A stretch of DNA of 64,000 nucleotides from Thiobacillus sp. 63-78 (GTDB lineage: Bacteria; Pseudomonadota; Gammaproteobacteria; Burkholderiales; Thiobacillaceae): contig MKWM01000018.1 in assembly GCA_001899765.1 (NCBI GenBank), forward strand, positions 62,001-126,000, given 5' to 3'. Of the stretch, positions 42,698 to 51,142 are shown one piece after another. The number at the start of each line of letters is the position of its first letter. Position 1 is the first letter of the stretch. The position numbers and the translations under genes were made by a program. The notes under the pieces were generated by a model. That model was not told the origin of the DNA. It searched no databases and worked only from the letters and a program-made list of their open reading frames with translations.

Positions 42698-43443
42698 CCC
42701 TGGCGGCTTTCCGCGATCTGCACGCAATACTGCTGCAAATGTTCCGGCACGCCGGGCGGGCAGGTGCCGCATTCGCGGTTGCCGGGCAAGGCATAGTCGA
42801 TGAACTTGGGGTAGGCGAGCTTCAGTTCGCCCATCAGCCTGACAAAGTCTTCCAGCGTGCGCTCGCCGCCGAGCCGGGGGTTGCGCGCCTTTTCCTGGCC
42901 GATGGTGCTGATGCGGCGCTGTTCGTAGTCGTGCGCCGGATAGACCAGGGTGTCGTCGTCGTAGGCAAACAGCTTGCCGCGCACCGAGTGGTACAGCGCG
43001 GCCGCGTCGCCGCTCTGGAAGTCGGTGCGCCCGCAACCTTCGATCAGCAGCGCGTCGCCGGTGTAGAGCCGGCCGGCGTGGGCGTAGGCGAAGTGGTTGT
43101 CGGTATGGCCGGGCGTGTGGATCGGCGTCAACTCGATCGAGCCCATCTTGAGCGGCATGCCGTCGACGATGCCGACGTCGGTGCACGGCAGCGCATCGAG
43201 CGCGGGACCGGCGATGCGGCTGCCGGCGATGGCCTTGAGCTTGTTGGCCGAGGTGATGTGGTCGGCGTGGAGGTGCGTCTCCAGCGTGAACGCGAGCTTG
43301 AGTCCAAGCGCGTTGACCGTGGCCAGATCGCGTTCCCAGACCGGCAGAACGGGATCGATCAGCAGCGCCTGACCGGTTTCCTCGCAAGCCAGAAGGTAGG
43401 TGTAAGTGCTGGAAATGGGTTCGAACAGTTGTTTGAAAATCAT
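42694..43443 (-). CDS. Persulfide dioxygenase (ETHE1-like), MBL fold
   Basis: This 249-residue metallo-beta-lactamase-fold enzyme has THLHADH, TPGHTDNH and GDALLIEGCGRTDFQ, the last typical of ETHE1/SDO proteins that oxidise glutathione persulfide to sulfite. YPAHDYEQRRISTIGQEK is also diagnostic. The mononuclear Fe ligands would be the His/His/Asp set. GGGAG precedes the ATG at 43443. It fits the TusA/DsrE genes at 3 kb in a sulfur-oxidising organism. Confidence 0.9.
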   Translation of the reverse strand: MIFKQLFEPISSTYTYLLACEETGQALLIDPVLPVWERDLATVNALGLKLAFTLETHLHADHITSANKLKAIAGSRIAGPALDALPCTDVGIVDGMPLKMGSIELTPIHTPGHTDNHFAYAHAGRLYTGDALLIEGCGRTDFQSGDAAALYHSVRGKLFAYDDDTLVYPAHDYEQRRISTIGQEKARNPRLGGERTLEDFVRLMGELKLAYPKFIDYALPGNRECGTCPPGVPEHLQQYCVQIAESRQG

Positions 43444-43579
43444 GCGGATCTCCCAAAATGATCTCAAGGTACGGCAAGTCCACCGCCCTGAAGTTCCGCT
43501 TGGCATCTTACCGGAATGCCGGCCGCCGGTTCGCGGCGGGGCGAGCGCGGTCCATCGCCATCGCGTCAGGCCGGCGTGA

Positions 43580-43593
43580 GCAAGTACACTTGC
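43580..43593. promoter_or_regulatory. Near-palindrome upstream of the ModE-like gene
   Basis: GCAAGTACACTTGC is symmetric except at its two central bases and lies 31 bp before the ModE-like start. It may be an operator; the binding protein is unknown. Confidence 0.25.
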
Positions 43594-43624
43594 CGAAGAC
43601 CAGAATTCCCGACAGGCTGCTGCG

Positions 43625-44020
43625 ATGAAGCGAAAAACGACTTCCCGTGTCCCCGCCCCCGCGCGTCCGCGTTTGCGGGTGTTGCTCGGCGCGAGCATCG
43701 CCATCGGTCCGGGCAAGGCCGCGCTGCTGGAGGCGATCGCGCGCCACGGCTCGATTTCGGCGGCGGCGCGGGCCAACGGCATGTCCTACCGCCGCGCCTG
43801 GAATCTGGTCGATACGATGAACAGGTGTTTCGTCACGCCGCTGGTGGACAGCAGCGCGGGCGGCGCGCACGGCGGCGGCGCCCAGCTCACGGAGTTGGGC
43901 GGCGAGGTGCTGGCCGCCTATCAGGAGATGGAGACCAAGGCCGCGCGCGCCGTGGCGCGGGAATTCAAGGCCTTCGAACGCTACCTGGCGAAGGCCGAGG
44001 CGACGACGCCCGAGGCATGA
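43625..44020 (+). CDS. ModE-like winged-helix regulator (no TOBE domain)
   Basis: This 131-residue protein is a LysR-type HTH as in the ModE N-terminal domain: GKAALLEAIARHGSISAAARANGMSYRRAWNLVDTMN, then the wing and GGGAQLTELGGEVLAAYQ. Full ModE (about 260 residues) adds two molybdate-binding TOBE domains, absent here. Stand-alone ModE-N proteins occur next to molybdate transport and Mo enzyme genes. A ModE-like palindrome lies 45 bp downstream, before the TonB/ABC operon. How Mo status is sensed without TOBE domains is not visible. Confidence 0.87.
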   Translation: MKRKTTSRVPAPARPRLRVLLGASIAIGPGKAALLEAIARHGSISAAARANGMSYRRAWNLVDTMNRCFVTPLVDSSAGGAHGGGAQLTELGGEVLAAYQEMETKAARAVAREFKAFERYLAKAEATTPEA

Positions 44021-44044
44021 ATCCGGGGCATGAATGAATCGATC

Positions 44045-44073
44045 TTGATCGACGACATGCCGATCGTGATATA
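44045..44073 (+). promoter_or_regulatory. Sigma70-like promoter of the TonB/ABC operon
   Basis: TTGATC (44045-44050) and GATATA (44068-44073) are 17 nt apart. The -10 lies inside the ModE-like palindrome, so bound regulator would block polymerase. Confidence 0.5.
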
Positions 44074-44088
44074 TTGCCGTGCATAACG
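44065..44088. promoter_or_regulatory. ModE-box-like operator
   Basis: Inverted half-sites CGTGATAT and GCATAACG are separated by 8 bp, 24 bp in all. This matches the known layout of ModE sites (CGnTATAT-type halves facing ATAACG). It lies between the ModE-like gene and the TonB receptor and overlaps the promoter -10. Confidence 0.55.
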
Positions 44089-44118
44089 GGGCGGATCACC
44101 GGCCACGGTTTCGACATG

Positions 44119-44142
44119 CGGGCGAACAGGCCCGAATTTTTT
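44119..44142 (+). terminator. Terminator/attenuator-like hairpin in the TonB operon leader
   Basis: CGGGC and GCCCG flank a 6-nt loop and are followed by AA and six T. It lies 31 nt after the predicted ModE box, inside the leader RNA, so it could attenuate the operon or end read-through from the ModE-like gene. Confidence 0.5.
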
Positions 44143-44332
44143 GGGGTTCGTTATGCATGATCATACATATCGAGCAGACATCCGCGCAGGGATCGACGCG
44201 CCCGAGCGGCCGCTTAGCCGAGCGGATCACCCCGCGCACCCCGATTGCACCCAACTGTCAACCCGCCGCCCGACTGGGCGGCAGCGTCTTTTGTCTCCCG
44301 TTTTCATTAATTAATCGTCCAGGAGTCCGTCC

Positions 44333-46348
44333 ATGCGTGCCCGCCGTTCCCCGCTTCTTGCCACATCGATCGCCAGCCTGCTCGCTTCCGGGGCCGTGTT
44401 CGCCGTCGATCCGGTCTTCGAACTCGGCGCCATCCGGGTGATGGCACCGCGTGCCCAGCTTGGCGAGATTGCCCCGGAGCAGGTGTCCTCGGTGGTGACG
44501 CGCGACGCGATGCAGACCTATAACCGTGAAACCGTGGGCGACGCCGTCAACCTGCTCTCGGGGGTGACGGTCTCCACCAATTTGCGCAATGAGCAGACCG
44601 TGTATTTGCGCGGCTACGATTCGCGCCAGGTGCCGCTGTTCATCGACGGCATCCCGGTCTACGTGCCGTATGACGGCTACGTTGACTTCGGCCGCTTCGG
44701 CACCGCCGACCTCGCCGCCATCCAGGTCGCCAAGGGCTTCAGCTCGGTCGTCTACGGCCCCAACACCCTGGGCGGCGCGATCAACCTGATCTCGCGCAAG
44801 CCGGTCAAGGCGTTCGAGGGCGATGCCAGTGTCGGCTTTGGTGAGGAGGGCGCTCGCCGGGCGGCGGTCAATCTGGGCACCAATCAGGGCAGCTGGTATC
44901 TGCAGGCCGGGGCGGCCTATCGGGAAGCCGACGGCTTCCGCCTGTCCGGCGATTTCACGCCCACGCCGTTCGAGAATGGCGGCCGGCGCGACAACTCGTA
45001 TTACAAGGACGACAAGCTTTCCCTCAAGCTCGGCCTCACGCCGGGCGGCGGCGACGAGTATGCGCTCACCTATATCAAGCAGAACGGCGAGAAGGGCCAG
45101 CCGCCTTCCACCGTGCCGCCCCGCCGCTACTGGCAATGGCCGTATTGGGACAAGGAAAGCCTCTATTTCGTGTCGAGTACCGGCCTGTCCGAGCACGAGA
45201 CCCTCAAGCTGCGCCTGTATCTGGACAAGTTCGGCAATGAAGTGGACAGCTACACTGACGCCACCTACACCACGCTCAAGACCACATCCGGCGGCGGCAT
45301 CGCCTTCGTCGGCACCGGCCGCAGCATCTATGCGGACAAGACCCATGGCGGCTCGATTGAACTGGAATCGCGCCGCGTCGCCGGCCACACGCTGCGCTTC
45401 GTCGCGCATTACAAGAACGACCGCCACGAGGAAACCGACGCCAACGGCACCCTGCAAGCCAACATGCGCGACACCCTGAAGTCGCTGGCGGTGGAGGACG
45501 TCATCGCCCTCGGCGAAAAAACCTCGCTCACGTTCGGCTTCGCCCACCACCAACTGGTGCCCGACAAGGTATACAAGGCGCCGACCGTGCCAGCCTCCCC
45601 GCCTTACGACCTGCCCGGCAAGCAGACCGCCAACGACCCGCAGATCGGCCTGTTCCACGACCTTTCGCCGGCTTCCCGCCTGTATGCCACGGTGGCGCAG
45701 AAGACCCGGCTGCCCAGCCTCAAGGACCGCTACTCGGCGCGTCTGGGCAACTTCATTCCGAACCCGGACCTCAAGGCCGAGCAGGCGGTGAACTACGAAC
45801 TCGGCTGGCAGGGCGCGCCCTGGGCCGGCGCCACGGCCGAGGCCGCGCTGTTCTACAACGACGTCGACGACAAGATTCAGGAAGTCCGCCCCAATCCGGC
45901 GCAGAACTGCGGGCCGGGCAACCAGTGCCAGATGCGGAACGTCGGCGAAGCACGCATGAAGGGTATCGAACTGGGCCTGAAGACGCCCATCGGGAGCCAG
46001 TGGGAGGTCGGCGGCAACGTCACCTGGATGGACATCGAAAACGTCAGCAATCCCACCGTGAAACTGACCGGCATTCCGGAGACGAAGCTCATCCTGCATG
46101 CCCTCTGGCGGCCGCTGGACATCGTGGATCTGATCGCCTTTGCCGAGCGGGACGGCGGCCGCTGGGCCAGCGATACGGTGAAGATCGACGGCTTCACCAC
46201 CCTCAACCTGAAGGCGGTCTGGCGGCCGATGAAGGCCTTGTCCGCCGAGCTGGGGGTGAACAACGCGACCGACAAGAACTACGAGCTCGACTACGGTTTC
46301 CCCGCCGCCGGCCGCATGTGGTTCGCCAACCTGGGCTACCGGTTCTGA
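44333..46348 (+). CDS. TonB-dependent outer-membrane receptor (predicted molybdate/tungstate chelate uptake)
   Basis: This 671-residue protein has a signal peptide (cleavage after residues GAVFA near 24), a plug domain (VVTRDAMQTYNRETVGDAVNLLSGV, then YGPNTLGGAINLISRKPV), and a 22-strand barrel ending in the C-terminal Phe of GYRF. Receptors of this kind take up scarce metal chelates using TonB energy. The substrate is inferred as molybdate or tungstate, or a chelate of them, from the ModE-like box upstream, the NifQ-domain gene that overlaps its stop, and the MolABC-type importer downstream. Iron or cobalamin remain alternatives. Confidence 0.9.
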   Translation: MRARRSPLLATSIASLLASGAVFAVDPVFELGAIRVMAPRAQLGEIAPEQVSSVVTRDAMQTYNRETVGDAVNLLSGVTVSTNLRNEQTVYLRGYDSRQVPLFIDGIPVYVPYDGYVDFGRFGTADLAAIQVAKGFSSVVYGPNTLGGAINLISRKPVKAFEGDASVGFGEEGARRAAVNLGTNQGSWYLQAGAAYREADGFRLSGDFTPTPFENGGRRDNSYYKDDKLSLKLGLTPGGGDEYALTYIKQNGEKGQPPSTVPPRRYWQWPYWDKESLYFVSSTGLSEHETLKLRLYLDKFGNEVDSYTDATYTTLKTTSGGGIAFVGTGRSIYADKTHGGSIELESRRVAGHTLRFVAHYKNDRHEETDANGTLQANMRDTLKSLAVEDVIALGEKTSLTFGFAHHQLVPDKVYKAPTVPASPPYDLPGKQTANDPQIGLFHDLSPASRLYATVAQKTRLPSLKDRYSARLGNFIPNPDLKAEQAVNYELGWQGAPWAGATAEAALFYNDVDDKIQEVRPNPAQNCGPGNQCQMRNVGEARMKGIELGLKTPIGSQWEVGGNVTWMDIENVSNPTVKLTGIPETKLILHALWRPLDIVDLIAFAERDGGRWASDTVKIDGFTTLNLKAVWRPMKALSAELGVNNATDKNYELDYGFPAAGRMWFANLGYRF

Positions 46349-47400
46349 TGCAGACGCTGCGGCCTTGCGCCATCGTGTGCGGCACAGACGCCGTCGCCTC
46401 CGCGGTGGCGCTGCGGCTGGTCGAGGCCGGCTACACGGTACTGCTGGCGGCGGACGCGGCGCCGGCCGTGGTCCCGTGCGGCGAATCCTTCGCTGCTGCG
46501 ATGAAAGACGGCGAAGCGAGCCTCGACGGCGTCCGCTGCCGCCGGGTGGCGGATGCCGCCGAATGGTTGCGCGACGGCGCCCACGATATCGCCTGCTGTG
46601 CCCAGCCGCTGCACGTCTTGCTGCCCATCCTCGAACCGGACGTGCTGGTGGGCGCCCGCCTCAGCGCGGCCGCGGCACCGGTCGATCCGCGCGGCCGCGC
46701 GCCGCTGATGATCGAACTGGAGCCGGCAGCCGCTACCGGCGCAGACGCCGACCCGGATGAGGAAAACGCTGCGATCGCAAGCCCGGCGCGCATCGCTGCC
46801 GGCGTGCTGCAAACGATCCTCCGGCGTGACGGCCTGCCGCCGCTGGCGCGTGCCGCCGTCGCCGGAGTGTTGCGCAATGCGCTGAGCGGCGAGCTCAATC
46901 TGTACGCCGCCACCCTGGGATTCGACCGCCACGAATTCCGCGCCCTCGTCGCCGCCTGCCTTGCGGGCGTCGAGCCCGAGCACGAATGGGAGGCGACCGC
47001 CTACGCCCTGTGCGCGAGCCAGGCGCCCGCCCTGTTCGCGCCGCTGACCGAACTGCTGCTGGCGCAGCGGGCGCCCGGTCTGGCCGAGCGCCCCGCCCGC
47101 TGGCTGGCCCATGCGCTGGCCGCCGCCGGCTTCGGCAGCCGCCATCTGTGGCAGGATTTGGGACTGTCCGGCCGCGCCGAGGTGAGCCGTCTCATGCGGC
47201 TGTGTTTCCCCGCCCTGGCAAAGCAGAATACCGCCGACCTGAAATGGAAGCGTTTCCTGTTTCTGGCGCTGGGCGAACAACTGGGCAGGCCTGGCCTGAC
47301 GCCGCCCCATTGCGACGGCTGCGACGGCTACGCGGCCTGTTTCGGGACCGCCCGGCCGGCCGGAACGGCGCGGGACGACGCGCAAGGCGGGGCGGCATGA
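46348..47400 (+). CDS. YqeB-like Rossmann domain fused to a NifQ domain
   Basis: This 350-residue protein has two parts. Residues about 5-130 resemble the YqeB/EF2563 proteins of molybdenum hydroxylase maturation (CAIVCGTDAVASAVALRLVEAGY, ESFAAAMKDGEASLDGV, LEPDVLVGARL, APLMIEL). Residues about 160-345 are a NifQ domain: HLWQDLGLSGRAEVSRLM, FPALAKQNTADLKWKRF and a final HCDGCDGYAACFG. NifQ binds an Fe-S-Mo cluster through C-x4-C-x2-C-x5-C and donates Mo to nitrogenase cofactor assembly. Here the last three Cys remain and the first is replaced by Leu. No nif genes are visible. It overlaps the receptor stop by TGATG, so it belongs to the uptake operon. Confidence 0.82.
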   Translation: MQTLRPCAIVCGTDAVASAVALRLVEAGYTVLLAADAAPAVVPCGESFAAAMKDGEASLDGVRCRRVADAAEWLRDGAHDIACCAQPLHVLLPILEPDVLVGARLSAAAAPVDPRGRAPLMIELEPAAATGADADPDEENAAIASPARIAAGVLQTILRRDGLPPLARAAVAGVLRNALSGELNLYAATLGFDRHEFRALVAACLAGVEPEHEWEATAYALCASQAPALFAPLTELLLAQRAPGLAERPARWLAHALAAAGFGSRHLWQDLGLSGRAEVSRLMRLCFPALAKQNTADLKWKRFLFLALGEQLGRPGLTPPHCDGCDGYAACFGTARPAGTARDDAQGGAA

Positions 47401-48410
47401 AGCGGCGCGAATACCTCGCCGCGCTGGCCGGCCTGGCGGCCGCACCCTGGGCCGATGCGCTGGCCACGGCGCCCGCCACCCTGCATGTCTTCGGCGCGCC
47501 GCCCGCGCCGGAGCGGGTACGCCGCGTGTTCGCGGCCGGCGCGCCGGCCGCCGTCCTGATCCATGCGCTGGCGCCCACCGCGCTGCTCGGCTGGCCGTGG
47601 CCGCTTTCCGCCGAGGCGCGCGGCCTGCTCGCGCCCGCCGCGCGCGGCCTGCCCATGCTGGGCCGCCTGGCGGGACGCGGCAGCACGCTGCCGCTGGAAA
47701 AACTCGTCGCGCTGAAGCCCGATCTCATCGTCGACGCCGGCACGGTCGACGCGGCCTATCTCTCCACCGCCGAACGCGTGTGGCGCCAGACCGGCATTCC
47801 CTACGTGCTGGTCGATGGACGGCTCGCCGACAGCGCCCGTCAACTGCGCGAAACCGGCCGTCTGCTGGGGGTGGCGGCGCGCGGCGAACAGCTGGCACGG
47901 TATGCCGACACGACGCTGCTCGCCTGCGGCCCGGACGCCGCCGCACGCCCGCCGCGCGTCTATCTGGCGCGTGCCGCCGACGGACTGGAAACGCCGCTGC
48001 CCGGTTCGGTCAACGGCGAGTGCCTCGAAGCCGCGTGCGCCGTCAACGTCGCGCGCGGACCGGGCGGCGGACTGGCACGGGTGTCGCGCGAGCAGCTGCT
48101 CGCCTGGTCGCCCGACGCGATCGTCACCCAGTATCCTGAGTTCCATGCCCTGGCGCGGCAGGACGCTGTCTGGCGGCGCCTGCCCGCAGCGCGCGACGGC
48201 CGGCTGTTTCTCGCGCCGAGCCTGCCCTTCGGCTGGCTCGACGGCCCGCCCGGCATCAACCGCCTGATCGGGGTGCGCTGGCTGGCGTCGCGTCTGCACG
48301 ACGGCGCCGCGTCCAGCGACTGGATCGAGCGCGCGCGCGACTTTCACGCCCTGTTCTACGGCCACGCACCGACGCGCGAAGAACTGACGCGGCTGCCGGG
48401 GCTGGCGTGA
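47397..48410 (+). CDS. Periplasmic substrate-binding protein (FecB/MolA type)
   Basis: This 337-residue protein has a short export signal (KRREYLAALAGLAAAPWADALA, Tat- or Sec-like) and the type III binding-protein fold: MLGRLAGRGSTLPLEKLVALKPDLIVDAG in segments and WSPDAIVTQYPEFHAL. The family binds iron chelates, cobalamin, and in Haemophilus MolA molybdate or tungstate. It overlaps the NifQ-domain gene and the permease by ATGA/GTGA. The substrate is inferred from context. Confidence 0.88.
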   Translation: MKRREYLAALAGLAAAPWADALATAPATLHVFGAPPAPERVRRVFAAGAPAAVLIHALAPTALLGWPWPLSAEARGLLAPAARGLPMLGRLAGRGSTLPLEKLVALKPDLIVDAGTVDAAYLSTAERVWRQTGIPYVLVDGRLADSARQLRETGRLLGVAARGEQLARYADTTLLACGPDAAARPPRVYLARAADGLETPLPGSVNGECLEAACAVNVARGPGGGLARVSREQLLAWSPDAIVTQYPEFHALARQDAVWRRLPAARDGRLFLAPSLPFGWLDGPPGINRLIGVRWLASRLHDGAASSDWIERARDFHALFYGHAPTREELTRLPGLA

Positions 48411-49414
48411 TCCTCGCCGGGCACCGCACCGCCCTGCGTCTCGCCGTCCTGTCGGCGCCGGTGTTCGCGGCGCTGCTGGCCGCGTTCGCGTTCGGACCCT
48501 ACCCGCTGTCGCCGGCGGAGGCGCTGGCCGCGCTGTGGGCCGGGCCGTCGGCCGTAAACGATGCGGCGACGGTGGTCTGGCAGTTGCGCCTGCCGCGCAT
48601 CGGCGCCGGCTTCCTCGTCGGCGCGGCGCTCGCCGCCGCCGGCGCGGCGTATCAGGGCATGTTCCGTAACCCGCTCGTCTCGCCCGACATCCTCGGCGTA
48701 TCCGCCGGCGCCGGACTGGGCGCGGCGCTGGCCATCTACTTCGGCCTGCCGCTGGCGGCGGTGCAGGCCATCGCCTTCGTCGGCGGCCTGCTGGCGGTGG
48801 CCGCGGTGGTGTTCGTCGCCGGCCGGGTGCGGCGCCACGACCCGGTGCTGGTGCTGGTGCTGGCGGGCGTGGCGGTCGGCACGCTGTTTTCCGCCGGCAT
48901 TTCGCTGGTCAAGGTGCTGGCCGACCCCAGCGTACAACTGCCGTCGATCACCTTCTGGCTGCTCGGCGGGCTCAACGCCGTCGCGCCCGCAGACCTCTGG
49001 CTGGCCGCGCCGCTGATCGGCGCCGGGCTGCTGCCGATGCTGCTGCTGCGCTGGCGCGTCAACCTGCTGTCGCTGTCCGACGAGGAAGCCGCCGCGCTCG
49101 GGGTGAACGTCGCGCGCCTGCGCGGCGTCCTCATTGTCTCGGCGACGCTGATGACGGCGGCGGCGGTCTCGATCGCCGGAATCGTCGGCTGGATCGGTCT
49201 GGTGGTGCCGCACGCCGCGCGCCTGCTGGTGGGGCCGGAGTTTTCCCGGCTGCTGCCGGCTGCGCTCCTGCTCGGCGGCGGTTTTCTCGTCGCCGCCGAC
49301 ACGCTGGCGCGTTCCGCCGCCGCCATCGAACTGCCGCTGGGCATCCTCACCGCGCTGGTCGGCGCGCCCGTTTTCCTCTGGCTGCTGGCGCGCAGCGGGC
49401 GGAGCGGGACATGA
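48407..49414 (+). CDS. FecCD/BtuC/MolB-family ABC permease
   Basis: This 335-residue permease has about ten membrane helices. Family motifs include LRLPRIGAGFLVGAALAAAGAAYQGMFRNPLVSPDILGVSAGAGLGA (in segments) and GIVGWIGLVVPHAARLLVGP near the C-terminus, where it contacts the ATPase. The GTG start overlaps the binding-protein stop. It is the inner-membrane channel of the importer. Confidence 0.92.
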   Translation: MILAGHRTALRLAVLSAPVFAALLAAFAFGPYPLSPAEALAALWAGPSAVNDAATVVWQLRLPRIGAGFLVGAALAAAGAAYQGMFRNPLVSPDILGVSAGAGLGAALAIYFGLPLAAVQAIAFVGGLLAVAAVVFVAGRVRRHDPVLVLVLAGVAVGTLFSAGISLVKVLADPSVQLPSITFWLLGGLNAVAPADLWLAAPLIGAGLLPMLLLRWRVNLLSLSDEEAAALGVNVARLRGVLIVSATLMTAAAVSIAGIVGWIGLVVPHAARLLVGPEFSRLLPAALLLGGGFLVAADTLARSAAAIELPLGILTALVGAPVFLWLLARSGRSGT

Positions 49415-50169
49415 GCGTTCTCGAAGCCCGCGGGCTCGCCATGGGCTACCGCCAGCGCGCGGTCGGGGCGGACATCGACCTCGCCCTCGGCGCGGGCGAA
49501 GTCCTGTGTCTCCTGGGCCCCAACGGCGGCGGCAAGACCACGCTGTTCCGTACCCTGCTCGGTATCCTGCCGCCCCTGGCCGGCACGGTGCGGGTGGCGG
49601 ACCGCGCGCTGGCCGACTGGTCGCGCCAGGCGCTGGCGACCCGGCTCGCCTACGTTCCGCAGTCGCATGCCGGCCTGTTCGCCTTCAGCGTCGAGGACGT
49701 GGTGTTGATGGGCCGCACCGCGCGGCTGGCGCGTTTTTCGACCCCCTCGGCGCACGACCGCGGCGTCGCGCGCGCGTGCCTGGCGCGCCTCGGCGTCGGC
49801 CATCTCGCCGAACGCGTCTACACGGAAATTTCCGGCGGCGAGCGCCAATTGGCGCTGATCGCCCGCGCGCTGGCGCAGGAGGCGCGCATCCTGATCCTCG
49901 ACGAACCGACCGCCAGCCTCGATTTCGGCAACCAGCTGCGGGTGTTGAAAGAGATCGACGCGCTCAGGCGGCAAGGGCTGTCGATCCTGATGTCGACCCA
50001 TCAACCCGAACACGCGCTGCGCGTCGCCGACCGCATCGCCCTGCTCAAGGCCGGTCGCATCGTCGGACAGGGCCCGCGCGCGCTGGCGACGGCGGATGCG
50101 CTGGCCGACCTCTACGGCGCCGACCCGGCTGACGTGGCGCGCAGCCTGCCGCAACTGGCGACGGCGTGA
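49411..50169 (+). CDS. ABC importer ATP-binding protein (FecE/MolC type)
   Basis: This 252-residue ATPase has Walker A LLGPNGGGKTTL near residue 35, Q-loop VPQSHAGLFAF, signature EISGGERQLALIARAL, Walker B ILILDEPTASLDFG and H-loop MSTHQPEH. It energises the type II importer formed with the preceding permease. It overlaps its neighbours by 4 and 1 nt. Confidence 0.93.
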   Translation: MSVLEARGLAMGYRQRAVGADIDLALGAGEVLCLLGPNGGGKTTLFRTLLGILPPLAGTVRVADRALADWSRQALATRLAYVPQSHAGLFAFSVEDVVLMGRTARLARFSTPSAHDRGVARACLARLGVGHLAERVYTEISGGERQLALIARALAQEARILILDEPTASLDFGNQLRVLKEIDALRRQGLSILMSTHQPEHALRVADRIALLKAGRIVGQGPRALATADALADLYGADPADVARSLPQLATA

Positions 50170-50711
50170 TGCGTTGCGCGGCGCCGCCGCCGTCGGCGCT
50201 GGTCGGATCCCTGCGTCGTGCGGCCGCGCCGCGTCTGCTCTTGCTCAGCGGCGGGCGGGGTTCGGGCAAGACCCGCTGGTGTCTCGCCGTGCGCGAGGCC
50301 GCCGGCCGCATCGGGCTTCAAACTGCCGGCGTGGTGTCGCCGCCGGTCTACGCGAATGGCGCCAAGTTCGCCATCGACGCGATGGACGCGGCGAGCGGCG
50401 AACGCCGCCGCCTGGCGGTGCGGCCGCCGCCGCACGAAGCCGGCACCGCCGGTCTGGGCTGGCGCTTCGACGCGGCCGCGCTCGCCTGGGGCGACGCCGT
50501 GCTGCAAAATGTCGGAGGCTGCGACCTGCTGCTCGTCGACGAACTGGGTCCGCTGGAGTTTCGCGGCCAGGGCGGATTCAGCCACGGCTTCGCCGCCGTC
50601 GAAGCGCGCCGCTATCGCCTGGCCATCGCCGTGGTGCGCCCCGAACTCCTCGACGCCGCCGTGGCCCGCTGGCCGTGGGCATCGTGTATTTACGACAAGG
50701 ACCTGCCATGA
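50169..50711 (+). CDS. THEP1-like nucleoside-triphosphatase
   Basis: This product of about 180 residues has a P-loop LLLLSGGRGSGKTRWCL near residue 25 and the family Walker B LLLVDELGPLEFRGQGGF. NTPase_1/THEP1 proteins hydrolyse NTPs; in bacteria they occur beside metal transport and MobB-like genes, with roles that are mostly unknown. ATG at 50169 overlaps the ATPase stop; GTG at 50166 is the alternative. Membership of the Mo operon suggests a role in Mo or molybdopterin handling. Confidence 0.8.
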   Translation: MRCAAPPPSALVGSLRRAAAPRLLLLSGGRGSGKTRWCLAVREAAGRIGLQTAGVVSPPVYANGAKFAIDAMDAASGERRRLAVRPPPHEAGTAGLGWRFDAAALAWGDAVLQNVGGCDLLLVDELGPLEFRGQGGFSHGFAAVEARRYRLAIAVVRPELLDAAVARWPWASCIYDKDLP

Positions 50712-51142
50712 CCCTCAGACCCCGCTGGCTGCCCCCGCCGCCGCGTTTCCTGCCCGCCCAGCGCTGGCTCAACATCGCCCTGCGCGGCCTGCACCTGGTC
50801 GGCATCGCGGGCCTGGCGGGCGGCTTCCTGTTCGGCCTGCCGGAGGCGCGCTGGCTCGCCTACGGCTACCTGACGATCGCCAGCGGCGCCCTGCTGGCCG
50901 CGCTCTACCTCTGGACCGACGCCAGCTGGCTGCTCAAGCTCAAGGGCCAGGCCGTGATCGCCAAGCTCGCGCTGCTGGCGCTGGCGTTCGCCAGTCCGGC
51001 CTGGCGGGCGGAAGCCTTCGTGCTGGTCATCCTGCTGTCCGCCTTTTTCGCCCACGCGCCCGATCGCGTGCGCAGCTACGCCTGGGGCCGCGCGCTGCGG
51101 CCCTGCAAGCCCGCCGCCCCGACTCAGGAGAACACGCCATGA
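50708..51142 (+). CDS. Small four-helix membrane protein (hypothetical)
   Basis: This 144-residue protein starts TLRPRWLPPPPRFLPAQRWLN and has four hydrophobic helices (about residues 22-45, 52-70, 80-97 and 103-118) with a Pro-rich basic tail. I do not recognise the family. It overlaps the NTPase gene by ATGA and the methyltransferase gene by 4 nt, so it is part of the uptake operon. Confidence 0.75.
   Translation: MTLRPRWLPPPPRFLPAQRWLNIALRGLHLVGIAGLAGGFLFGLPEARWLAYGYLTIASGALLAALYLWTDASWLLKLKGQAVIAKLALLALAFASPAWRAEAFVLVILLSAFFAHAPDRVRSYAWGRALRPCKPAAPTQENTP

Larger units (their letters stand above)
44021..44332. other. 312-bp control region of the TonB/ABC operon
   Basis: The region contains a promoter, a ModE-like palindrome and a terminator-like hairpin (listed separately). 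A third half-site CGTTATGCA at 44149-44157 is the exact complement of TGCATAACG at 44080-44088. Downstream, CGAGCGG...CCGCTTAGCCGAGCGG and GCCGCCC...GGGCGGC form further stems before an AT-rich stretch (TTAATTAAT) and GGAG 8 nt before the TonB receptor start. No gene is seen. Confidence 0.6.

Noticed and set aside
44333..49414. Simple iron-siderophore or cobalamin uptake annotation
   Set aside because: Families alone would allow it, but no Fur box or cobalamin riboswitch was recognised, while the ModE-like box, ModE-like gene and NifQ domain point to Mo/W. It is kept as the alternative hypothesis.
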